From NCBI GenBank assembly GCA_050246475.1, contig JBFWVZ010000002.1, forward strand, positions 496,001 through 560,000: a stretch of 64,000 nt of DNA, read 5' to 3'. Numbering within the stretch: the first letter of the stretch is position 1; each line of letters begins with the position of its first letter. Source of the stretch: CADEEL01 sp050246475 (GTDB taxonomy: Bacteria; Pseudomonadota; Alphaproteobacteria; Caulobacterales; Aquidulcibacteraceae). Both the position numbers and the translations under genes were made by a program. Shown in pieces: positions 49,611 to 58,209 of this stretch. A model generated the notes under the pieces. That model made no database searches. It saw only the letters and a list, made by a program, of their open reading frames with translations, and was not told where the DNA came from.

Positions 49611-50611
49611 GAGGCGGCGCGCAGAGCGCCGATCTCGTCACGCACGTCGGCGGCGATCTTGAACGAGCGTTTGCGCTTCTCGAAATCGTAGATCTGCGCG
49701 CTGATGATGAGCTCATCGGCGCCCGTCGCGGCGATGAAATCGGCCGTCTTCTGCCGCACCGTCTCGTGTGAGCCAATCGCGGCGCCGGCCAAGAAGCTGG
49801 TAATCATTGCGCTTTCTTCCGGCGTGAACGAGAGATCCTCACGCGGCGGGGAGAGCTTGGCGGCTGCGTTGCGGCGAAGCCTGACAATTGCTTGCTGAAC
49901 CGAGGTGGAGAGGAATTGGGCCTCCTCGTCGCTCTCGGCGGCAATGATGTTGAAGCCCATCATGATGTAAGGCTTGGCGAGAAACTCCGAGGGCTTGAAG
50001 CGCGCGCGATAGATCGCGATGGCTTCTTTCATCTGTTGCGGCGCGAAGTGCGAGGCGAACGCGTAGGGCAAGCCCAGCATCGCGGCGAGCTGCGCGCCAT
50101 AGGTGCTCGATCCCAATATCCAGACATTGACGTTCGAGCCCTGCCCTGGCACGGCGCGCACGCGCTGGCCCGGTTCTTCAGGACCAAGGAACGCCATCAA
50201 TTCGAGAACGTTGCGCGGAAAATGATCGCCCTCGCCCTGATAGGCGCGGCGCAGCGCCTGCATGGTGGAGCGGTCCGTTCCCGGCGCGCGCCCGAGCCCC
50301 AGATCGATGCGGCCAGGAAAGAGCGCATCGAGCGTGCCGAATTGCTCTGCGATGACGAGCGGGGCGTGGTTCGGGAGCATGATGCCGCCGGCGCCGACAC
50401 GGATCGTCCGTGTCGCGGCCGCCGCATGCTGGATGACAAGCGAGGTCGCGGCGCTCGCGATCCCCGGCATGTTGTGATGCTCGGCCACCCAGAAGCGATT
50501 GTAACCGAGCGACTCGGCGTGCTGCGCCAGAGCGCGCGTGTTCTCCAGCGCGCCGCGAACATCGCCGCCTTCGATGATCGGTGAGAGATCGAGAACTGAG
50601 AACGGGATCAC
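49607..50611 (-). CDS. LLM-class flavin-dependent oxidoreductase
   Basis: This 334-residue bacterial-luciferase-like monooxygenase is of the MsnO8/group that opens PFSVLDLSPIIEGGD. Other blocks are YNRFWVAEHHNMPGIASAATSL, RIRVGAGGIMLPNHAPLVIAEQFGTL (here RTIRVGAGG) and FPGRIDLGLGRAPG. It uses reduced flavin to oxidise an unknown substrate. The GTG 50611 start overlaps the stop of the TauD-family gene (GTGA), so the two oxygenases are coupled, possibly in breakdown of one sulfur or aromatic compound (inference). Confidence 0.87.
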   Translation of the reverse strand: MIPFSVLDLSPIIEGGDVRGALENTRALAQHAESLGYNRFWVAEHHNMPGIASAATSLVIQHAAAATRTIRVGAGGIMLPNHAPLVIAEQFGTLDALFPGRIDLGLGRAPGTDRSTMQALRRAYQGEGDHFPRNVLELMAFLGPEEPGQRVRAVPGQGSNVNVWILGSSTYGAQLAAMLGLPYAFASHFAPQQMKEAIAIYRARFKPSEFLAKPYIMMGFNIIAAESDEEAQFLSTSVQQAIVRLRRNAAAKLSPPREDLSFTPEESAMITSFLAGAAIGSHETVRQKTADFIAATGADELIISAQIYDFEKRKRSFKIAADVRDEIGALRAAS

Positions 50612-51504
50612 AGAGGCTTCCTGAACGGCTTGTCGCCCATCACGGTCACGCGCTCCACCACGCGATCGTGCGGGTGATAATCGTAGATCGCGTAGTGCTG
50701 GGTGGCGCGATTATCCCAGACGACGATGGCGTTCTCACTCCAGCGATGGCGGAAATGATATTCCGGCGCCTTCACGCGATCGAGGAGGTAGTTGAGCAGC
50801 CTTTTGCTCTCTTCTTCCGGAATGCCGAGGATGCGCGTGGTGAAGACCTTGTTGACGAAGAGGTGCCGCTCGCCCGTCTCCGGATGCGTGCGCACGACGG
50901 GATGGGCTTGCGGGGGATGATCGCGCTTCAGCTGCGCGGCCTTCTCATCGTCGATGCGGTAGCCGTAGCTCTGAATGATGTCGTGCTCGGCTTCGAGCTC
51001 CTCGAGCTGATCCTTCACCTTCGGCGGCAGGTCGGAATAGATCGCGGCGGTGTCGGCGAAGAGCGTGTCGCCGCCCAAGGGCGGCATCTTCCGCATACGG
51101 AGCACCCCGGCTAGCGAGGGCGAAGGGCGGAACGTCACGTCCGTGTGCCATTTGTTGGCCGGGCGCATGATCGGCAAATGCTCGTCGGCGACCTTCGTGC
51201 CGTCAGCGCCCTCGATGTAGAGAATTTCGGGAAAGCCCGGGACTGTCTTCGTGACCGGGTGGCCTTCAAGCTCGCCCAGATAGCGGCCGAAGCGCACGTG
51301 ATCGGCGTGCGAGATATCCTGATCGCGGAAGACTATCACTTTGTGCTTCAGGAGCGCGGCGCGGATCGCCGCGACCTGCGCAGGCGAAAGCTCTTCGCGC
51401 AGATCGACGCCGGAAATCTCAGCGCCCAGAAGCGGGATCGATGGCGTGACGACCACGCCGGCCTCTTCCGTTGCGAAATCCTGACGCTTGGGGATGGCGT
51501 TCAT
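50608..51504 (-). CDS. TauD/TfdA-family Fe(II)/2-oxoglutarate dioxygenase
   Basis: This 298-residue dioxygenase has the metal triad HTD in NKWHTDVTFRPSPSLAGVLR (His, Asp) and the distal His in DNRATQHYAIYDY, with the 2-oxoglutarate Arg in RVVERVTVMG and a substrate-side block GDTLFADTAAIY. Members oxidise taurine, alkyl sulfates, phenoxy acids or similar. It is translationally coupled to a luciferase-like monooxygenase. ATG 51504 starts the conserved N-terminus after a short polar leader. Confidence 0.9.
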   Translation of the reverse strand: MNAIPKRQDFATEEAGVVVTPSIPLLGAEISGVDLREELSPAQVAAIRAALLKHKVIVFRDQDISHADHVRFGRYLGELEGHPVTKTVPGFPEILYIEGADGTKVADEHLPIMRPANKWHTDVTFRPSPSLAGVLRMRKMPPLGGDTLFADTAAIYSDLPPKVKDQLEELEAEHDIIQSYGYRIDDEKAAQLKRDHPPQAHPVVRTHPETGERHLFVNKVFTTRILGIPEEESKRLLNYLLDRVKAPEYHFRHRWSENAIVVWDNRATQHYAIYDYHPHDRVVERVTVMGDKPFRKPL

Positions 51505-51576
51505 GGGGGCGCTCCTTCGCGTGAGAGGCTAGCAGAATCCCCCGCGCCAAGCGCGGAGGATTTCTGCGCCCCATCT

Positions 51577-52542
51577 TTAGCGGATGGCGATGGGATTGAC
51601 GACCGCCTGGACCGAGCCCTGGAAGCGCGGCTGGCCGAGCACGAACATGAATTGCGTTGCGCCGTCGCGCGCGAGTTCAGCCGTGTTGATGTTCTCCAGG
51701 ATGTAAACGCCCCGGCGCGTCAGCAGAGTCTGGTGCACGATGAAGGGCTGGTTCGCGTTCTCGAACGGGATGGCTTCGAGCGCGGCGGTGTCGGCGCCGA
51801 CCATCACGACGCCGAGGGAGGCAAGATAGTCCGCGCCCTCGCGCCCGAGGCCAGGCTGCGTCGCCACGAAGCCTTGCGGATTGCTCTCAGCGTGCGCGGC
51901 CATCCAGCCGGTGTGAAAGAGCACGACATCGCCGGCGCGGATCGTGACGCGCGCGGCGCGCGCGGCCGCGACGATTTCGGCGCGGTTGAACGCCGTGCCC
52001 GCCGCGACAGGATTTTGATCGAATTGCCGCGTCATATCGAGGAGCACGCCGCGCGTCGCGGTCGGCGGGATGTTTTCCGTGCCGAAGCGAACGACGCCGT
52101 CCGGGCGATAGAGGTCGCGCGCATGCACGCCGTTATAATGGACGCGGTTGGCGCCGATATGCGCGAAGCCGTCGAGTTGCGTGCCGATGCCGACATTCGT
52201 CATCAGAATATCGTCATGGCCGGTGACCTGATTTTCGCCCATCGGCGAACCGCCGCCATCGTCGATCGGCAGCACGGCGATGCTGTAGGAGCGCCCCGGC
52301 CCCACGGGCGTCTGGCGCCCGGTAACGACGCCCAGCGCATAGACTTGGCCCGTGCGCACCAAGCGCGCGGCGCGGCGCGCGCCTTCAGGAGATAAATGGT
52401 TGGAGGCGCCGATTGAATCCTCGGCGCCAAAAGGCGAAGGCGGCGGCGCGACGGCTTCGTTGTCCTGCGCGGCGACGGCGCCGGCAAAAAGCGCGCTCAC
52501 GATCGCTGCCGCGGCGATGGTCTGCATGCGGATGGCGCCCAT
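51577..52542 (-). CDS. Secreted cyclase/kynurenine-formamidase-like hydrolase
   Basis: This 321-residue protein has a signal peptide (MQTIAAAAIVSALFAGAVAAQ). The cyclase-family core is GTQLDGFAHIG (His/Asp metal motif HxxxD-like in QLDGFAHIGA), HARDLYRPDGVVRFG, and DVVLFHTGWMA, later LASLGVVMVGADTAALE. Related proteins hydrolyse N-formylkynurenine, isatin or other cyclic amides with a divalent metal. A GGGAGGGGAGG tract precedes ATG 52542. It is transcribed after the YcaQ gene on the same strand, with a 56-bp gap. Confidence 0.83.
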   Translation of the reverse strand: MGAIRMQTIAAAAIVSALFAGAVAAQDNEAVAPPPSPFGAEDSIGASNHLSPEGARRAARLVRTGQVYALGVVTGRQTPVGPGRSYSIAVLPIDDGGGSPMGENQVTGHDDILMTNVGIGTQLDGFAHIGANRVHYNGVHARDLYRPDGVVRFGTENIPPTATRGVLLDMTRQFDQNPVAAGTAFNRAEIVAAARAARVTIRAGDVVLFHTGWMAAHAESNPQGFVATQPGLGREGADYLASLGVVMVGADTAALEAIPFENANQPFIVHQTLLTRRGVYILENINTAELARDGATQFMFVLGQPRFQGSVQAVVNPIAIR

Positions 52543-52598
52543 GGCCTCCCCTCCCTTTCTTGTTGATCGCGCATCAAGCCCATGCGGGGCGGAAGCGG

Positions 52599-53801
52599 TC
52601 AAGCCAGCGCGCGCGCAAGCGCCTTCGCGAGATCGCCCTTTCTCATCACCTTGATCTCTTCGAGCCCCAGCCAATCGCGCATCGTCCGTAGCTCTTCAGC
52701 GAGCGCGGGGGCGACGTCCGCCTCGTCCGCGCCTGGCTCGAGGTGCGATGCTTGCACGAGCAAGGCCGATGCGGCGCGGTCGGCCTTGAGATCGACGCGC
52801 GCGACAAGCGCATCGTTCAGGAGAAACGGCAGCACGTAATAACCGAACTTCCGCTTTTCCTGCGGCACGTAGATCTCGATGCGATAGTCGAAACCGAACA
52901 AGCGTTCCACGCGCTCGCGCCGCCACACCAGCGGATCGAACGGAGAAAGGAGCGCCGCAGCGTTCACGCGGCGCGGCATGCGGGCATTCGGATCGAGATA
53001 GGCCGCGTTCTTCCAGCCAGGCACGCTTGCCGGGAGCGCGGCGCCCATCTCAACAAGCTCGCTCATCGCTTGCTTCATGCGTTCGGGCGGCAAACGATAA
53101 TAATCGGCGATGTCGGCGCTTGTCGCCACGCCCATCGCGCAGAGCGCACGGCGCGCCAACTCACGCACTGCTTCTTGCGGATCGGGCGTCGGCGCTTCGA
53201 GCACATGCGTAGGATGCACGCGCTCGGGCAGATCGTAGATGCGTTCGAAGCCGCGGCGCGAATGCGTCGTCACGCGCCCGACCATGAAGAGATATTCCAT
53301 CGCGAGCTTGCCCTCGCTCCAGCCCCACCAGGGGCCCTTGCGCTCGCCCGCCTCGGAAAGCTCCGAGGCTGAGAGCGGCCCGCGCTCGCGCAATTCATCC
53401 ACGACTGAGTCCAGAAAGCCGCGATCGGCTTTCTGATAGGCCGTCCAGTGCTTGCGCCCTTCTCCGTTGGCGACGCGCTGCATGCGCCAGCGGAAGAGGT
53501 GATGCGCGTCGTATGGGAGGATCGAGGCTTCGTGGCCCCAATATTCGAAACACGAGCGCTTCTTGCCGAGCCAAGCCGCATCGAGCGCAGAGACATCATA
53601 AGCGCCCAGGCGCGACAAGAGCGGCATGTAGTGTGCGCGCGCGACGACATTGACCGCATCGATTTGCAGCACGCCGAGCCGGGCGATCACGCGCTCCACA
53701 TGCGCGCGCGTGGCGCGCGTGGGGCGCTGCTTGTCCAGCCCTTGCGCGGCGATCGCGATGCGGCGCGCCAGCACGGGCGAGAGCTTGATGGGATCGGACA
53801 C
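52599..53801 (-). CDS. AlkX/YcaQ-type DNA glycosylase, HTH_42 family
   Basis: This 400-residue winged-helix protein of the YcaQ/AlkZ superfamily has LGVLQIDAVNVVARAHYMPLLSRLG near residue 45. Its QID fits the Q-x-D catalytic motif reported for the YcaQ/AlkX branch, versus QxQ in AlkZ. FEYWGHEASILP and YVLPFLLNDALVARVDLKADR are also typical. E. coli YcaQ unhooks interstrand crosslinks and removes bulky alkyl adducts. Translation begins at GTG 53801. It is the first gene of a possible unit with the cyclase gene. Confidence 0.88.
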   Translation of the reverse strand: MSDPIKLSPVLARRIAIAAQGLDKQRPTRATRAHVERVIARLGVLQIDAVNVVARAHYMPLLSRLGAYDVSALDAAWLGKKRSCFEYWGHEASILPYDAHHLFRWRMQRVANGEGRKHWTAYQKADRGFLDSVVDELRERGPLSASELSEAGERKGPWWGWSEGKLAMEYLFMVGRVTTHSRRGFERIYDLPERVHPTHVLEAPTPDPQEAVRELARRALCAMGVATSADIADYYRLPPERMKQAMSELVEMGAALPASVPGWKNAAYLDPNARMPRRVNAAALLSPFDPLVWRRERVERLFGFDYRIEIYVPQEKRKFGYYVLPFLLNDALVARVDLKADRAASALLVQASHLEPGADEADVAPALAEELRTMRDWLGLEEIKVMRKGDLAKALARALA

Positions 53802-53989
53802 GCTCGCGCTCTCTCAGAACCAACGCGTCCGCGCAAGTTTTCGCGACGGATATGCGCGTGGCCGCGCGTTCCAGGCCATGGAAGCCAAGCTGAACGCAAA
53901 GCAATGCGCCGTTTTCAGACACGGCTCAGCGCCCGTGCGCAATTCTCCGCTCACACCGCCGCTCAAGGCGGATGAGGAGCTTGACGAGA

Positions 53990-54502
53990 ATGAAGACGCT
54001 ATTGGCTTCCATGGCCGCCCTTGGCGCGCTTGCTTTGGCCGCGCCGGCCGGCGCGCAGGATTTCCGCCACGGCCAAGGCTACGGCTACAACGGACCGCAA
54101 CACAGCTATTCCTATGTGGCGCAGAGCGCGCGCCAGATCGAGCGGCTCCGGCTCAGGCTCCGCGAAGGGATTCAGGCGCGCATGCTGGACCGGCGCGAAG
54201 CGCGCTATTTCTTCGGCGAGCTCAACGGCCTCGACGCCTTGCGCACCCAATACATCCGCACGCGCGGCCTGTCGGCATGGGAGGCGCGCGATCTCGAGCA
54301 ACGCATCAACCGCGTGCGCCACGAGATGCGGCGCGAATTCTTCGACGGGCGCGGCTACGGGCGCTTCGACAATGGCGACCGCGACTATGGGTGGGATCGC
54401 CGCTACGACAACGACGACGATTACGGCGCCGATGATGACGGCCCGCGCGATGGGCGCGGCCCGCGCGGCGACGGCGAGCATCGCGGCCCGCGCGCACGCT
54501 AA
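53990..54502 (+). CDS. Small secreted Asp/Arg/Gly-rich protein, unknown
   Basis: This 170-residue protein has a signal peptide (MKTLLASMAALGALALAAPAGAQ). A central helical block (RQIERLRLRLREGIQARMLDRREARYFFGELN) is followed by a highly charged Asp/Tyr/Arg/Gly tail (DNDDDYGADDDGPRDG). Such proteins with RLR-x-G-I-x-A/S-G-x-L/Thr-x-E-A patterns are frequent in sphingomonads/Caulobacterales and may be coating or metal-binding proteins, but the role is unknown. ATG 53990 has GGAG about 9 bases upstream. A strong hairpin terminator follows. Confidence 0.7.
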   Translation: MKTLLASMAALGALALAAPAGAQDFRHGQGYGYNGPQHSYSYVAQSARQIERLRLRLREGIQARMLDRREARYFFGELNGLDALRTQYIRTRGLSAWEARDLEQRINRVRHEMRREFFDGRGYGRFDNGDRDYGWDRRYDNDDDYGADDDGPRDGRGPRGDGEHRGPRAR

Positions 54503-54521
54503 ACTCGCGTAACGCCAAGCA

Positions 54522-54552
54522 GCCGCCGCCGGGCCAACCCGGCGGCGGTTCG
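54522..54552 (+). terminator. GC-rich hairpin terminator
   Basis: GCCGCCGCCGGG (54522-54533) pairs with CCCGGCGGCGG (54538-54548) around a CCAA loop, 19 bases after the stop of the Asp/Arg-rich secreted protein gene. There is a weak T-rich end (TTCGCTTG). Confidence 0.65.
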
Positions 54553-54605
54553 CTTGCGCCTTGCCCGCGCTTGCCTAACATCGCTCCTGAAACGCGGGGG
54601 CGAGC

Positions 54606-56624
54606 GTGCGGATACTCATTGCATCGGTTTTGGCGTGTGCGCTCGGCGCCTGTGCGCAGGAGCGCGATCCGCCGCTCACTTTCGAGCCGCGCATCGAGCG
54701 CGACGAATACGGCGTGCCCACCGCGCTCGGCGCGACCGATGCGGAGGCGGCCTTCAGCCTCGCTTACGCGCATGCAGAGGACGATTTTCCAACGATTCAG
54801 CTCGTCGTGCTCGCGGCGCGCGGGCGCCTCGGCGCACGCTTGGGTGAGCAAGGCGCCGCCAGCGACTTCTTCTATCATGTCCTTCGCGTGGAGGACGCGG
54901 TGCGCGACGGCTATGAGACGCAACTCTCGGCAGAGACGCGTGCGCTGATCGAAGGATACGCGGCGGGGCTCAACGCGTATGCGGATGCACACCCGCATGA
55001 AGTGCTGCCTGGCGCGGAGAATGTGCGCGGGCGCGACGTGGCGGCGGGCTTTGCGCTCACCTCGCCCCTCTTCTGGGGCTTCGACGCGGTGCTCTCGCAG
55101 CTTGTCGATGAGAATTCACACCCGTGCGCGCAGCAAACGGCGCAGGCGCCGCTCATAGATCGCGGCTCCAATGCGTTCGCCGTCGCGCCCTCACGCTCGG
55201 ACGATGGGCACACGCGGCTCATCGTCAATTCGCATCAGCCGTGGAGCGGGCCTGTCGCGTGGTGGGAGGCGCGCGTGCGATCGGATGCGGGGTGGACGAT
55301 GCAGGGCGGCGTCTTTCCAGGCTCGCCGGTGCCGCTGCTCGGAACCAACGGATCGATCGGCTACGCCGCGACCGTCAACACGCCCGACCTCGCGGATCTT
55401 TATCGACTGACCACGGACGATGCCCATCCCGGCCGCTATCTCTTCGACGGCGCGTGGCGCCCGTTCGAGCGGCGTTTGATCTGGCTTGGCGTGCGCGTCG
55501 GGCCGATCGTGCTGCCCGTGCCGCGCACCCTTAGCTTCAGCGTGCACGGCCCAGCGTTCCGCACCGCTGACGGGTGGATCGCCGTCCGGTACGCGGGCGC
55601 GGGCGATCTTCGCGGCGTCGAGCAATATTATCGCATGAGCCGCGCGCGCACCTTCGAGGAATGGCGCGCCGCACTGGAGATGCGCGCGATCCCCTCCACC
55701 AATCTCGTCTATGCGGATCGCACGGGCCGTATCGCCTATTTCTACAATTCCGCCTCCCCGCGCCGCGCGGCGGGTGAGAATTGGCGCGGCTGCGTGGCCG
55801 GAGACACATCGCGCTTGCTGCAGGAAGGGCTCGTGCCGATTGAGGAGATCCCGCATCTCATCGATCCTGCGAGCGGCTGGCTTTACAATTCCAACGCCAC
55901 GCCGTTTTCCGCGACGGACGAGGCCCACGATCTCGATCCGGACGATTTCGCGCCTGAGCTCGGCATCGAAACGCGCCGCACCAACCGCTCGCTGCGCGCC
56001 ATGGAATTGCTCTCCCCGCTCGCGCGCATCAGCGATGCGCAATTGATCGACGCGAAATTTGATGTGACGTATTCGGCGGACTCCCGTGTGGCGGAATTGA
56101 TTTCGCGCGTCGTCGCGCTCGATGCACGCGGCGATCAGCGCTTCGCGCAAGCGCAGGAACTTCTCCGCACGTGGGATCGCGCCGCGACGCGCGAGTCCCG
56201 CGCCGCGGCGCTCGCGCTTCTCACCTACCTTCCGTTTTACGAGGCGGGACGTCTCGGCCAGGAGATGCCCGACGCGCGCGAAGCGTTCACAAACGCCATT
56301 GCGCAGTTGACGGACGCCGCGGGCCGCATCGATCCCCCGCTCGGCGAAATGCTGCGATTGCGCCGCGGGCGCCACGATCTTGCGCTGCAAGGCGGGCCCG
56401 ACCTGCTCCACGCCATCGGCTGGGAGACGGCCCAGGACGGGCGCATGGCGGCCAATTTCGGCGATGGGCTGATGATCGTCGTCGATTGGGACCGCGAGGG
56501 CCGCGCCACCGTGCGCTCGATCCACCAATTCGGCGCCGCGACTGGGCGGCCCAACTCGCCGCATTACGACGATCAATCGCCGCTTTATGCGCGCCGCGAA
56601 TGGCGCGTGAATCGGCCCAATTAA
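54606..56624 (+). CDS. Penicillin-acylase family N-terminal-nucleophile lipoprotein
   Basis: This 672-residue Ntn hydrolase precursor has a lipoprotein signal (RILIASVLACALGAC). The alpha chain begins with IERDEYGVPTALGATDAEAAFSLAYAHAEDD. The autocleavage site is before Ser188 in DRGSNAFAVAPSR, which becomes the N-terminal nucleophile; VNSHQPW and LLGTNGSIGYAATVN follow, and Asn in YNSNATPFS stabilises the intermediate. Relatives include acyl-homoserine-lactone acylases and aculeacin acylase. Periplasmic amide hydrolysis (quorum signals, lipopeptides or beta-lactams) is possible, but the substrate cannot be fixed. GTG 54606 starts the signal. Confidence 0.88.
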   Translation: MRILIASVLACALGACAQERDPPLTFEPRIERDEYGVPTALGATDAEAAFSLAYAHAEDDFPTIQLVVLAARGRLGARLGEQGAASDFFYHVLRVEDAVRDGYETQLSAETRALIEGYAAGLNAYADAHPHEVLPGAENVRGRDVAAGFALTSPLFWGFDAVLSQLVDENSHPCAQQTAQAPLIDRGSNAFAVAPSRSDDGHTRLIVNSHQPWSGPVAWWEARVRSDAGWTMQGGVFPGSPVPLLGTNGSIGYAATVNTPDLADLYRLTTDDAHPGRYLFDGAWRPFERRLIWLGVRVGPIVLPVPRTLSFSVHGPAFRTADGWIAVRYAGAGDLRGVEQYYRMSRARTFEEWRAALEMRAIPSTNLVYADRTGRIAYFYNSASPRRAAGENWRGCVAGDTSRLLQEGLVPIEEIPHLIDPASGWLYNSNATPFSATDEAHDLDPDDFAPELGIETRRTNRSLRAMELLSPLARISDAQLIDAKFDVTYSADSRVAELISRVVALDARGDQRFAQAQELLRTWDRAATRESRAAALALLTYLPFYEAGRLGQEMPDAREAFTNAIAQLTDAAGRIDPPLGEMLRLRRGRHDLALQGGPDLLHAIGWETAQDGRMAANFGDGLMIVVDWDREGRATVRSIHQFGAATGRPNSPHYDDQSPLYARREWRVNRPN

Positions 56625-56813
56625 ATCCTCGCCTGGACGCAACCGGCCCGAGGACCTATATTTACTTCAAGAAGTTCTGGCTCCGCTTGGCTGCTGCTTT
56701 GCCGGCGCGCCGGATTGCTTGCGCACTCGATCGAAGTTTTTGAGCCGTCCTCTGGCGGCCGCGATCGTTATTTCATGCGGCGATGGACGCCGGCCAGTTC
56801 CAAAGAGATTGCA

Positions 56814-57059
56814 ATGAGCATCGACGAACGCATTCCCACGCTTAACGACGCGGAGCTGACGACGCTCAAGGCCAATGCGGAGCGCCTGCTCGAAACAGGC
56901 TCACCCAAGCAGAAGAACGAAGCTGAACGGCTGCTGCCGCTCATTCAATCCGAGCAAGCGGAGCGGAAGGCCAAGGCGCCGCCGAAAGCCGTGAAGGCGC
57001 CGGCGAAGCGCGCTCCCGCGAAATCGAAGAAGAAGACGGCCGCCGCGGCGGCGGGTTAG
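56814..57059 (+). CDS. Small protein with histone H1-like Lys/Ala/Pro tail
   Basis: This 81-residue product has an N-terminal acidic helical part (SIDERIPTLNDAELTTLKANAERLLETG) and a basic tail KAKAPPKAVKAPAKRAPAKSKKKTAAAAAG that resembles bacterial histone-H1/Hc1-like DNA-binding tails. It probably binds nucleic acid, but no direct family assignment is possible for the first part. ATG 56814 is chosen to begin the conserved helical part. It converges with the next gene; their stops interleave by 4 bp (TTAG). Confidence 0.65.
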   Translation: MSIDERIPTLNDAELTTLKANAERLLETGSPKQKNEAERLLPLIQSEQAERKAKAPPKAVKAPAKRAPAKSKKKTAAAAAG

Positions 57060-57256
57060 CCGATCGATTCGAGCTGAGAAGCGGCCGCGACGCGCTCACA
57101 CGCTTCGGTCTCGCTCTTAATGCGGTAGAGCGCGCGCGGGGCCGTGTCGGGCAGCGCCTTCAAAATCACGAACTCCATGTCCGCGATCTTGGCGGGGTTG
57201 CGCCGGCTCGGCGCATAGCGGACGCGCTCGCCCACTTCGAATTGACGCGTGCTCAT
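57056..57256 (-). CDS. Small conserved protein, unknown
   Basis: This 66-residue protein is STRQFEVGERVRYAPSRRNPAKIADMEF... The opening, with VGERVRY and a strand-rich middle (EFVILKALPDTAPRALYRIKS), suggests a small beta-barrel/KOW- or SH3-like fold of the type seen in several alphaproteobacterial unknowns. No function is assigned. ATG 57256 is taken; a TTG one codon upstream is also possible. It is convergent with the histone-like gene. Confidence 0.55.
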   Translation of the reverse strand: MSTRQFEVGERVRYAPSRRNPAKIADMEFVILKALPDTAPRALYRIKSETEACERVAAASQLESIG

Positions 57257-57483
57257 CAAAAACGCTCCCGGCCGCGCAAGGGCGCGGCGATACGAGGCGG
57301 CGCGGGGAGCGCGCCGCGAAATCGTGTGTGACAGAGGCTTAACATAGCCAGGCCCAAAACGCCTAATCGGCGGCCCGGCGGTGTTTTCGGCCTGTTCTTT
57401 TCAGCCCGGGCTGCTTATATCCCGCCTCAGCTGGCTTGACTGCGCCCTGCGCTCGCTAGCCGTCCCGCTCCTTGGGCCTTCCC

Positions 57484-57506
57484 GCCCGGCGACGACGCCG
57501 GGCGCG
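57484..57506 (+). promoter_or_regulatory. Hairpin in the trcR leader
   Basis: GCCCGGCG (57484-57491) and CGCCGGGC (57496-57503) form a perfect 8-bp stem with loop ACGA. It is followed by GCGATTGTTTT and then the GGAGG ribosome site of trcR. It could act as attenuator-type terminator or mRNA stabiliser; a TTATATC box lies about 65 bases upstream. Confidence 0.45.
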
Positions 57507-57524
57507 ATTGTTTTGGAGGAACCC

Positions 57525-58157
57525 ATGTCCAACGTGCTCATGCCCAAGGCCACTGCGGTGTGGCTCATCGAGCAGACGTCCCTCGCCTTCGATCAGATCG
57601 CGGATTTCTGCGGGCTCCATCCCCTCGAAGTGCAGGGCATCGCCAACGAGGACGTCGCCAAGGGCATTCGCGGCGTCGATCCGATCGCGGGCGGCTTCCT
57701 CTCGCGCGAGGAGATCGACAAGGCGGAGAAGGATCCGAAATACCGGATGAAGCCGATGGCCCCCAAGCGCGTCGATATTCCGGAAGTGAAAAAGAGGGGC
57801 GCGCGTTACACGCCGATCGCGCGCCGCTCCGACCGCCCCGACGCCATCCTCTGGTTCCTGCGCAATCACCCCGAGATCGCGGATTCGAAAGTCGTGAAAC
57901 TCATCGGCACGACAAAGGCCACGATCGAGCAGGTGCGCCAGCGCACGCATTGGAACTCGAACAATCTGAAGCCCGTCGATCCGGTTTCGCTTGGCCTGTG
58001 CACGCAGATCGAGCTCGACAAAGTCGTGTCGGAAGCCGCGGCCGCCAAGGCCCGCGCGGAAGCGCGCGCCAAGAAGGCAGAGAGCGCGACGCTGCGCCCA
58101 GCGAGCGAAACTGCGCCCGGCGAGAGCTTCGCCAGCGAGGAAAGCCAGGACGCTTGA
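57525..58157 (+). CDS. trcR: TrcR, DUF1013 RNA-polymerase-associated cell-cycle regulator
   Basis: This 210-residue protein begins MSNVLMPKATAVWLIEQTSLAFDQIADFCGLHPLEVQGIANEDVA. It contains two helix-turn-helix-like parts, this one and a second near LWFLRNHPEIADSKVVKLIGTTKATIEQVR. This is the DUF1013 family; in Caulobacter the member TrcR tracks with RNA polymerase and supports cell-cycle transcription. The C-terminal tail is Ala/Lys/Glu-rich and probably disordered. ATG 57525 has TTTTGGAGG upstream. It ends 52 bp before the SLATT-like gene. Confidence 0.88.
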   Translation: MSNVLMPKATAVWLIEQTSLAFDQIADFCGLHPLEVQGIANEDVAKGIRGVDPIAGGFLSREEIDKAEKDPKYRMKPMAPKRVDIPEVKKRGARYTPIARRSDRPDAILWFLRNHPEIADSKVVKLIGTTKATIEQVRQRTHWNSNNLKPVDPVSLGLCTQIELDKVVSEAAAAKARAEARAKKAESATLRPASETAPGESFASEESQDA

Positions 58158-58209
58158 CGCCGGCCTTTGGGCGCCGCCCTAGTGCGCGAAAGGCCAAGGG
58201 GCGGCGGCC

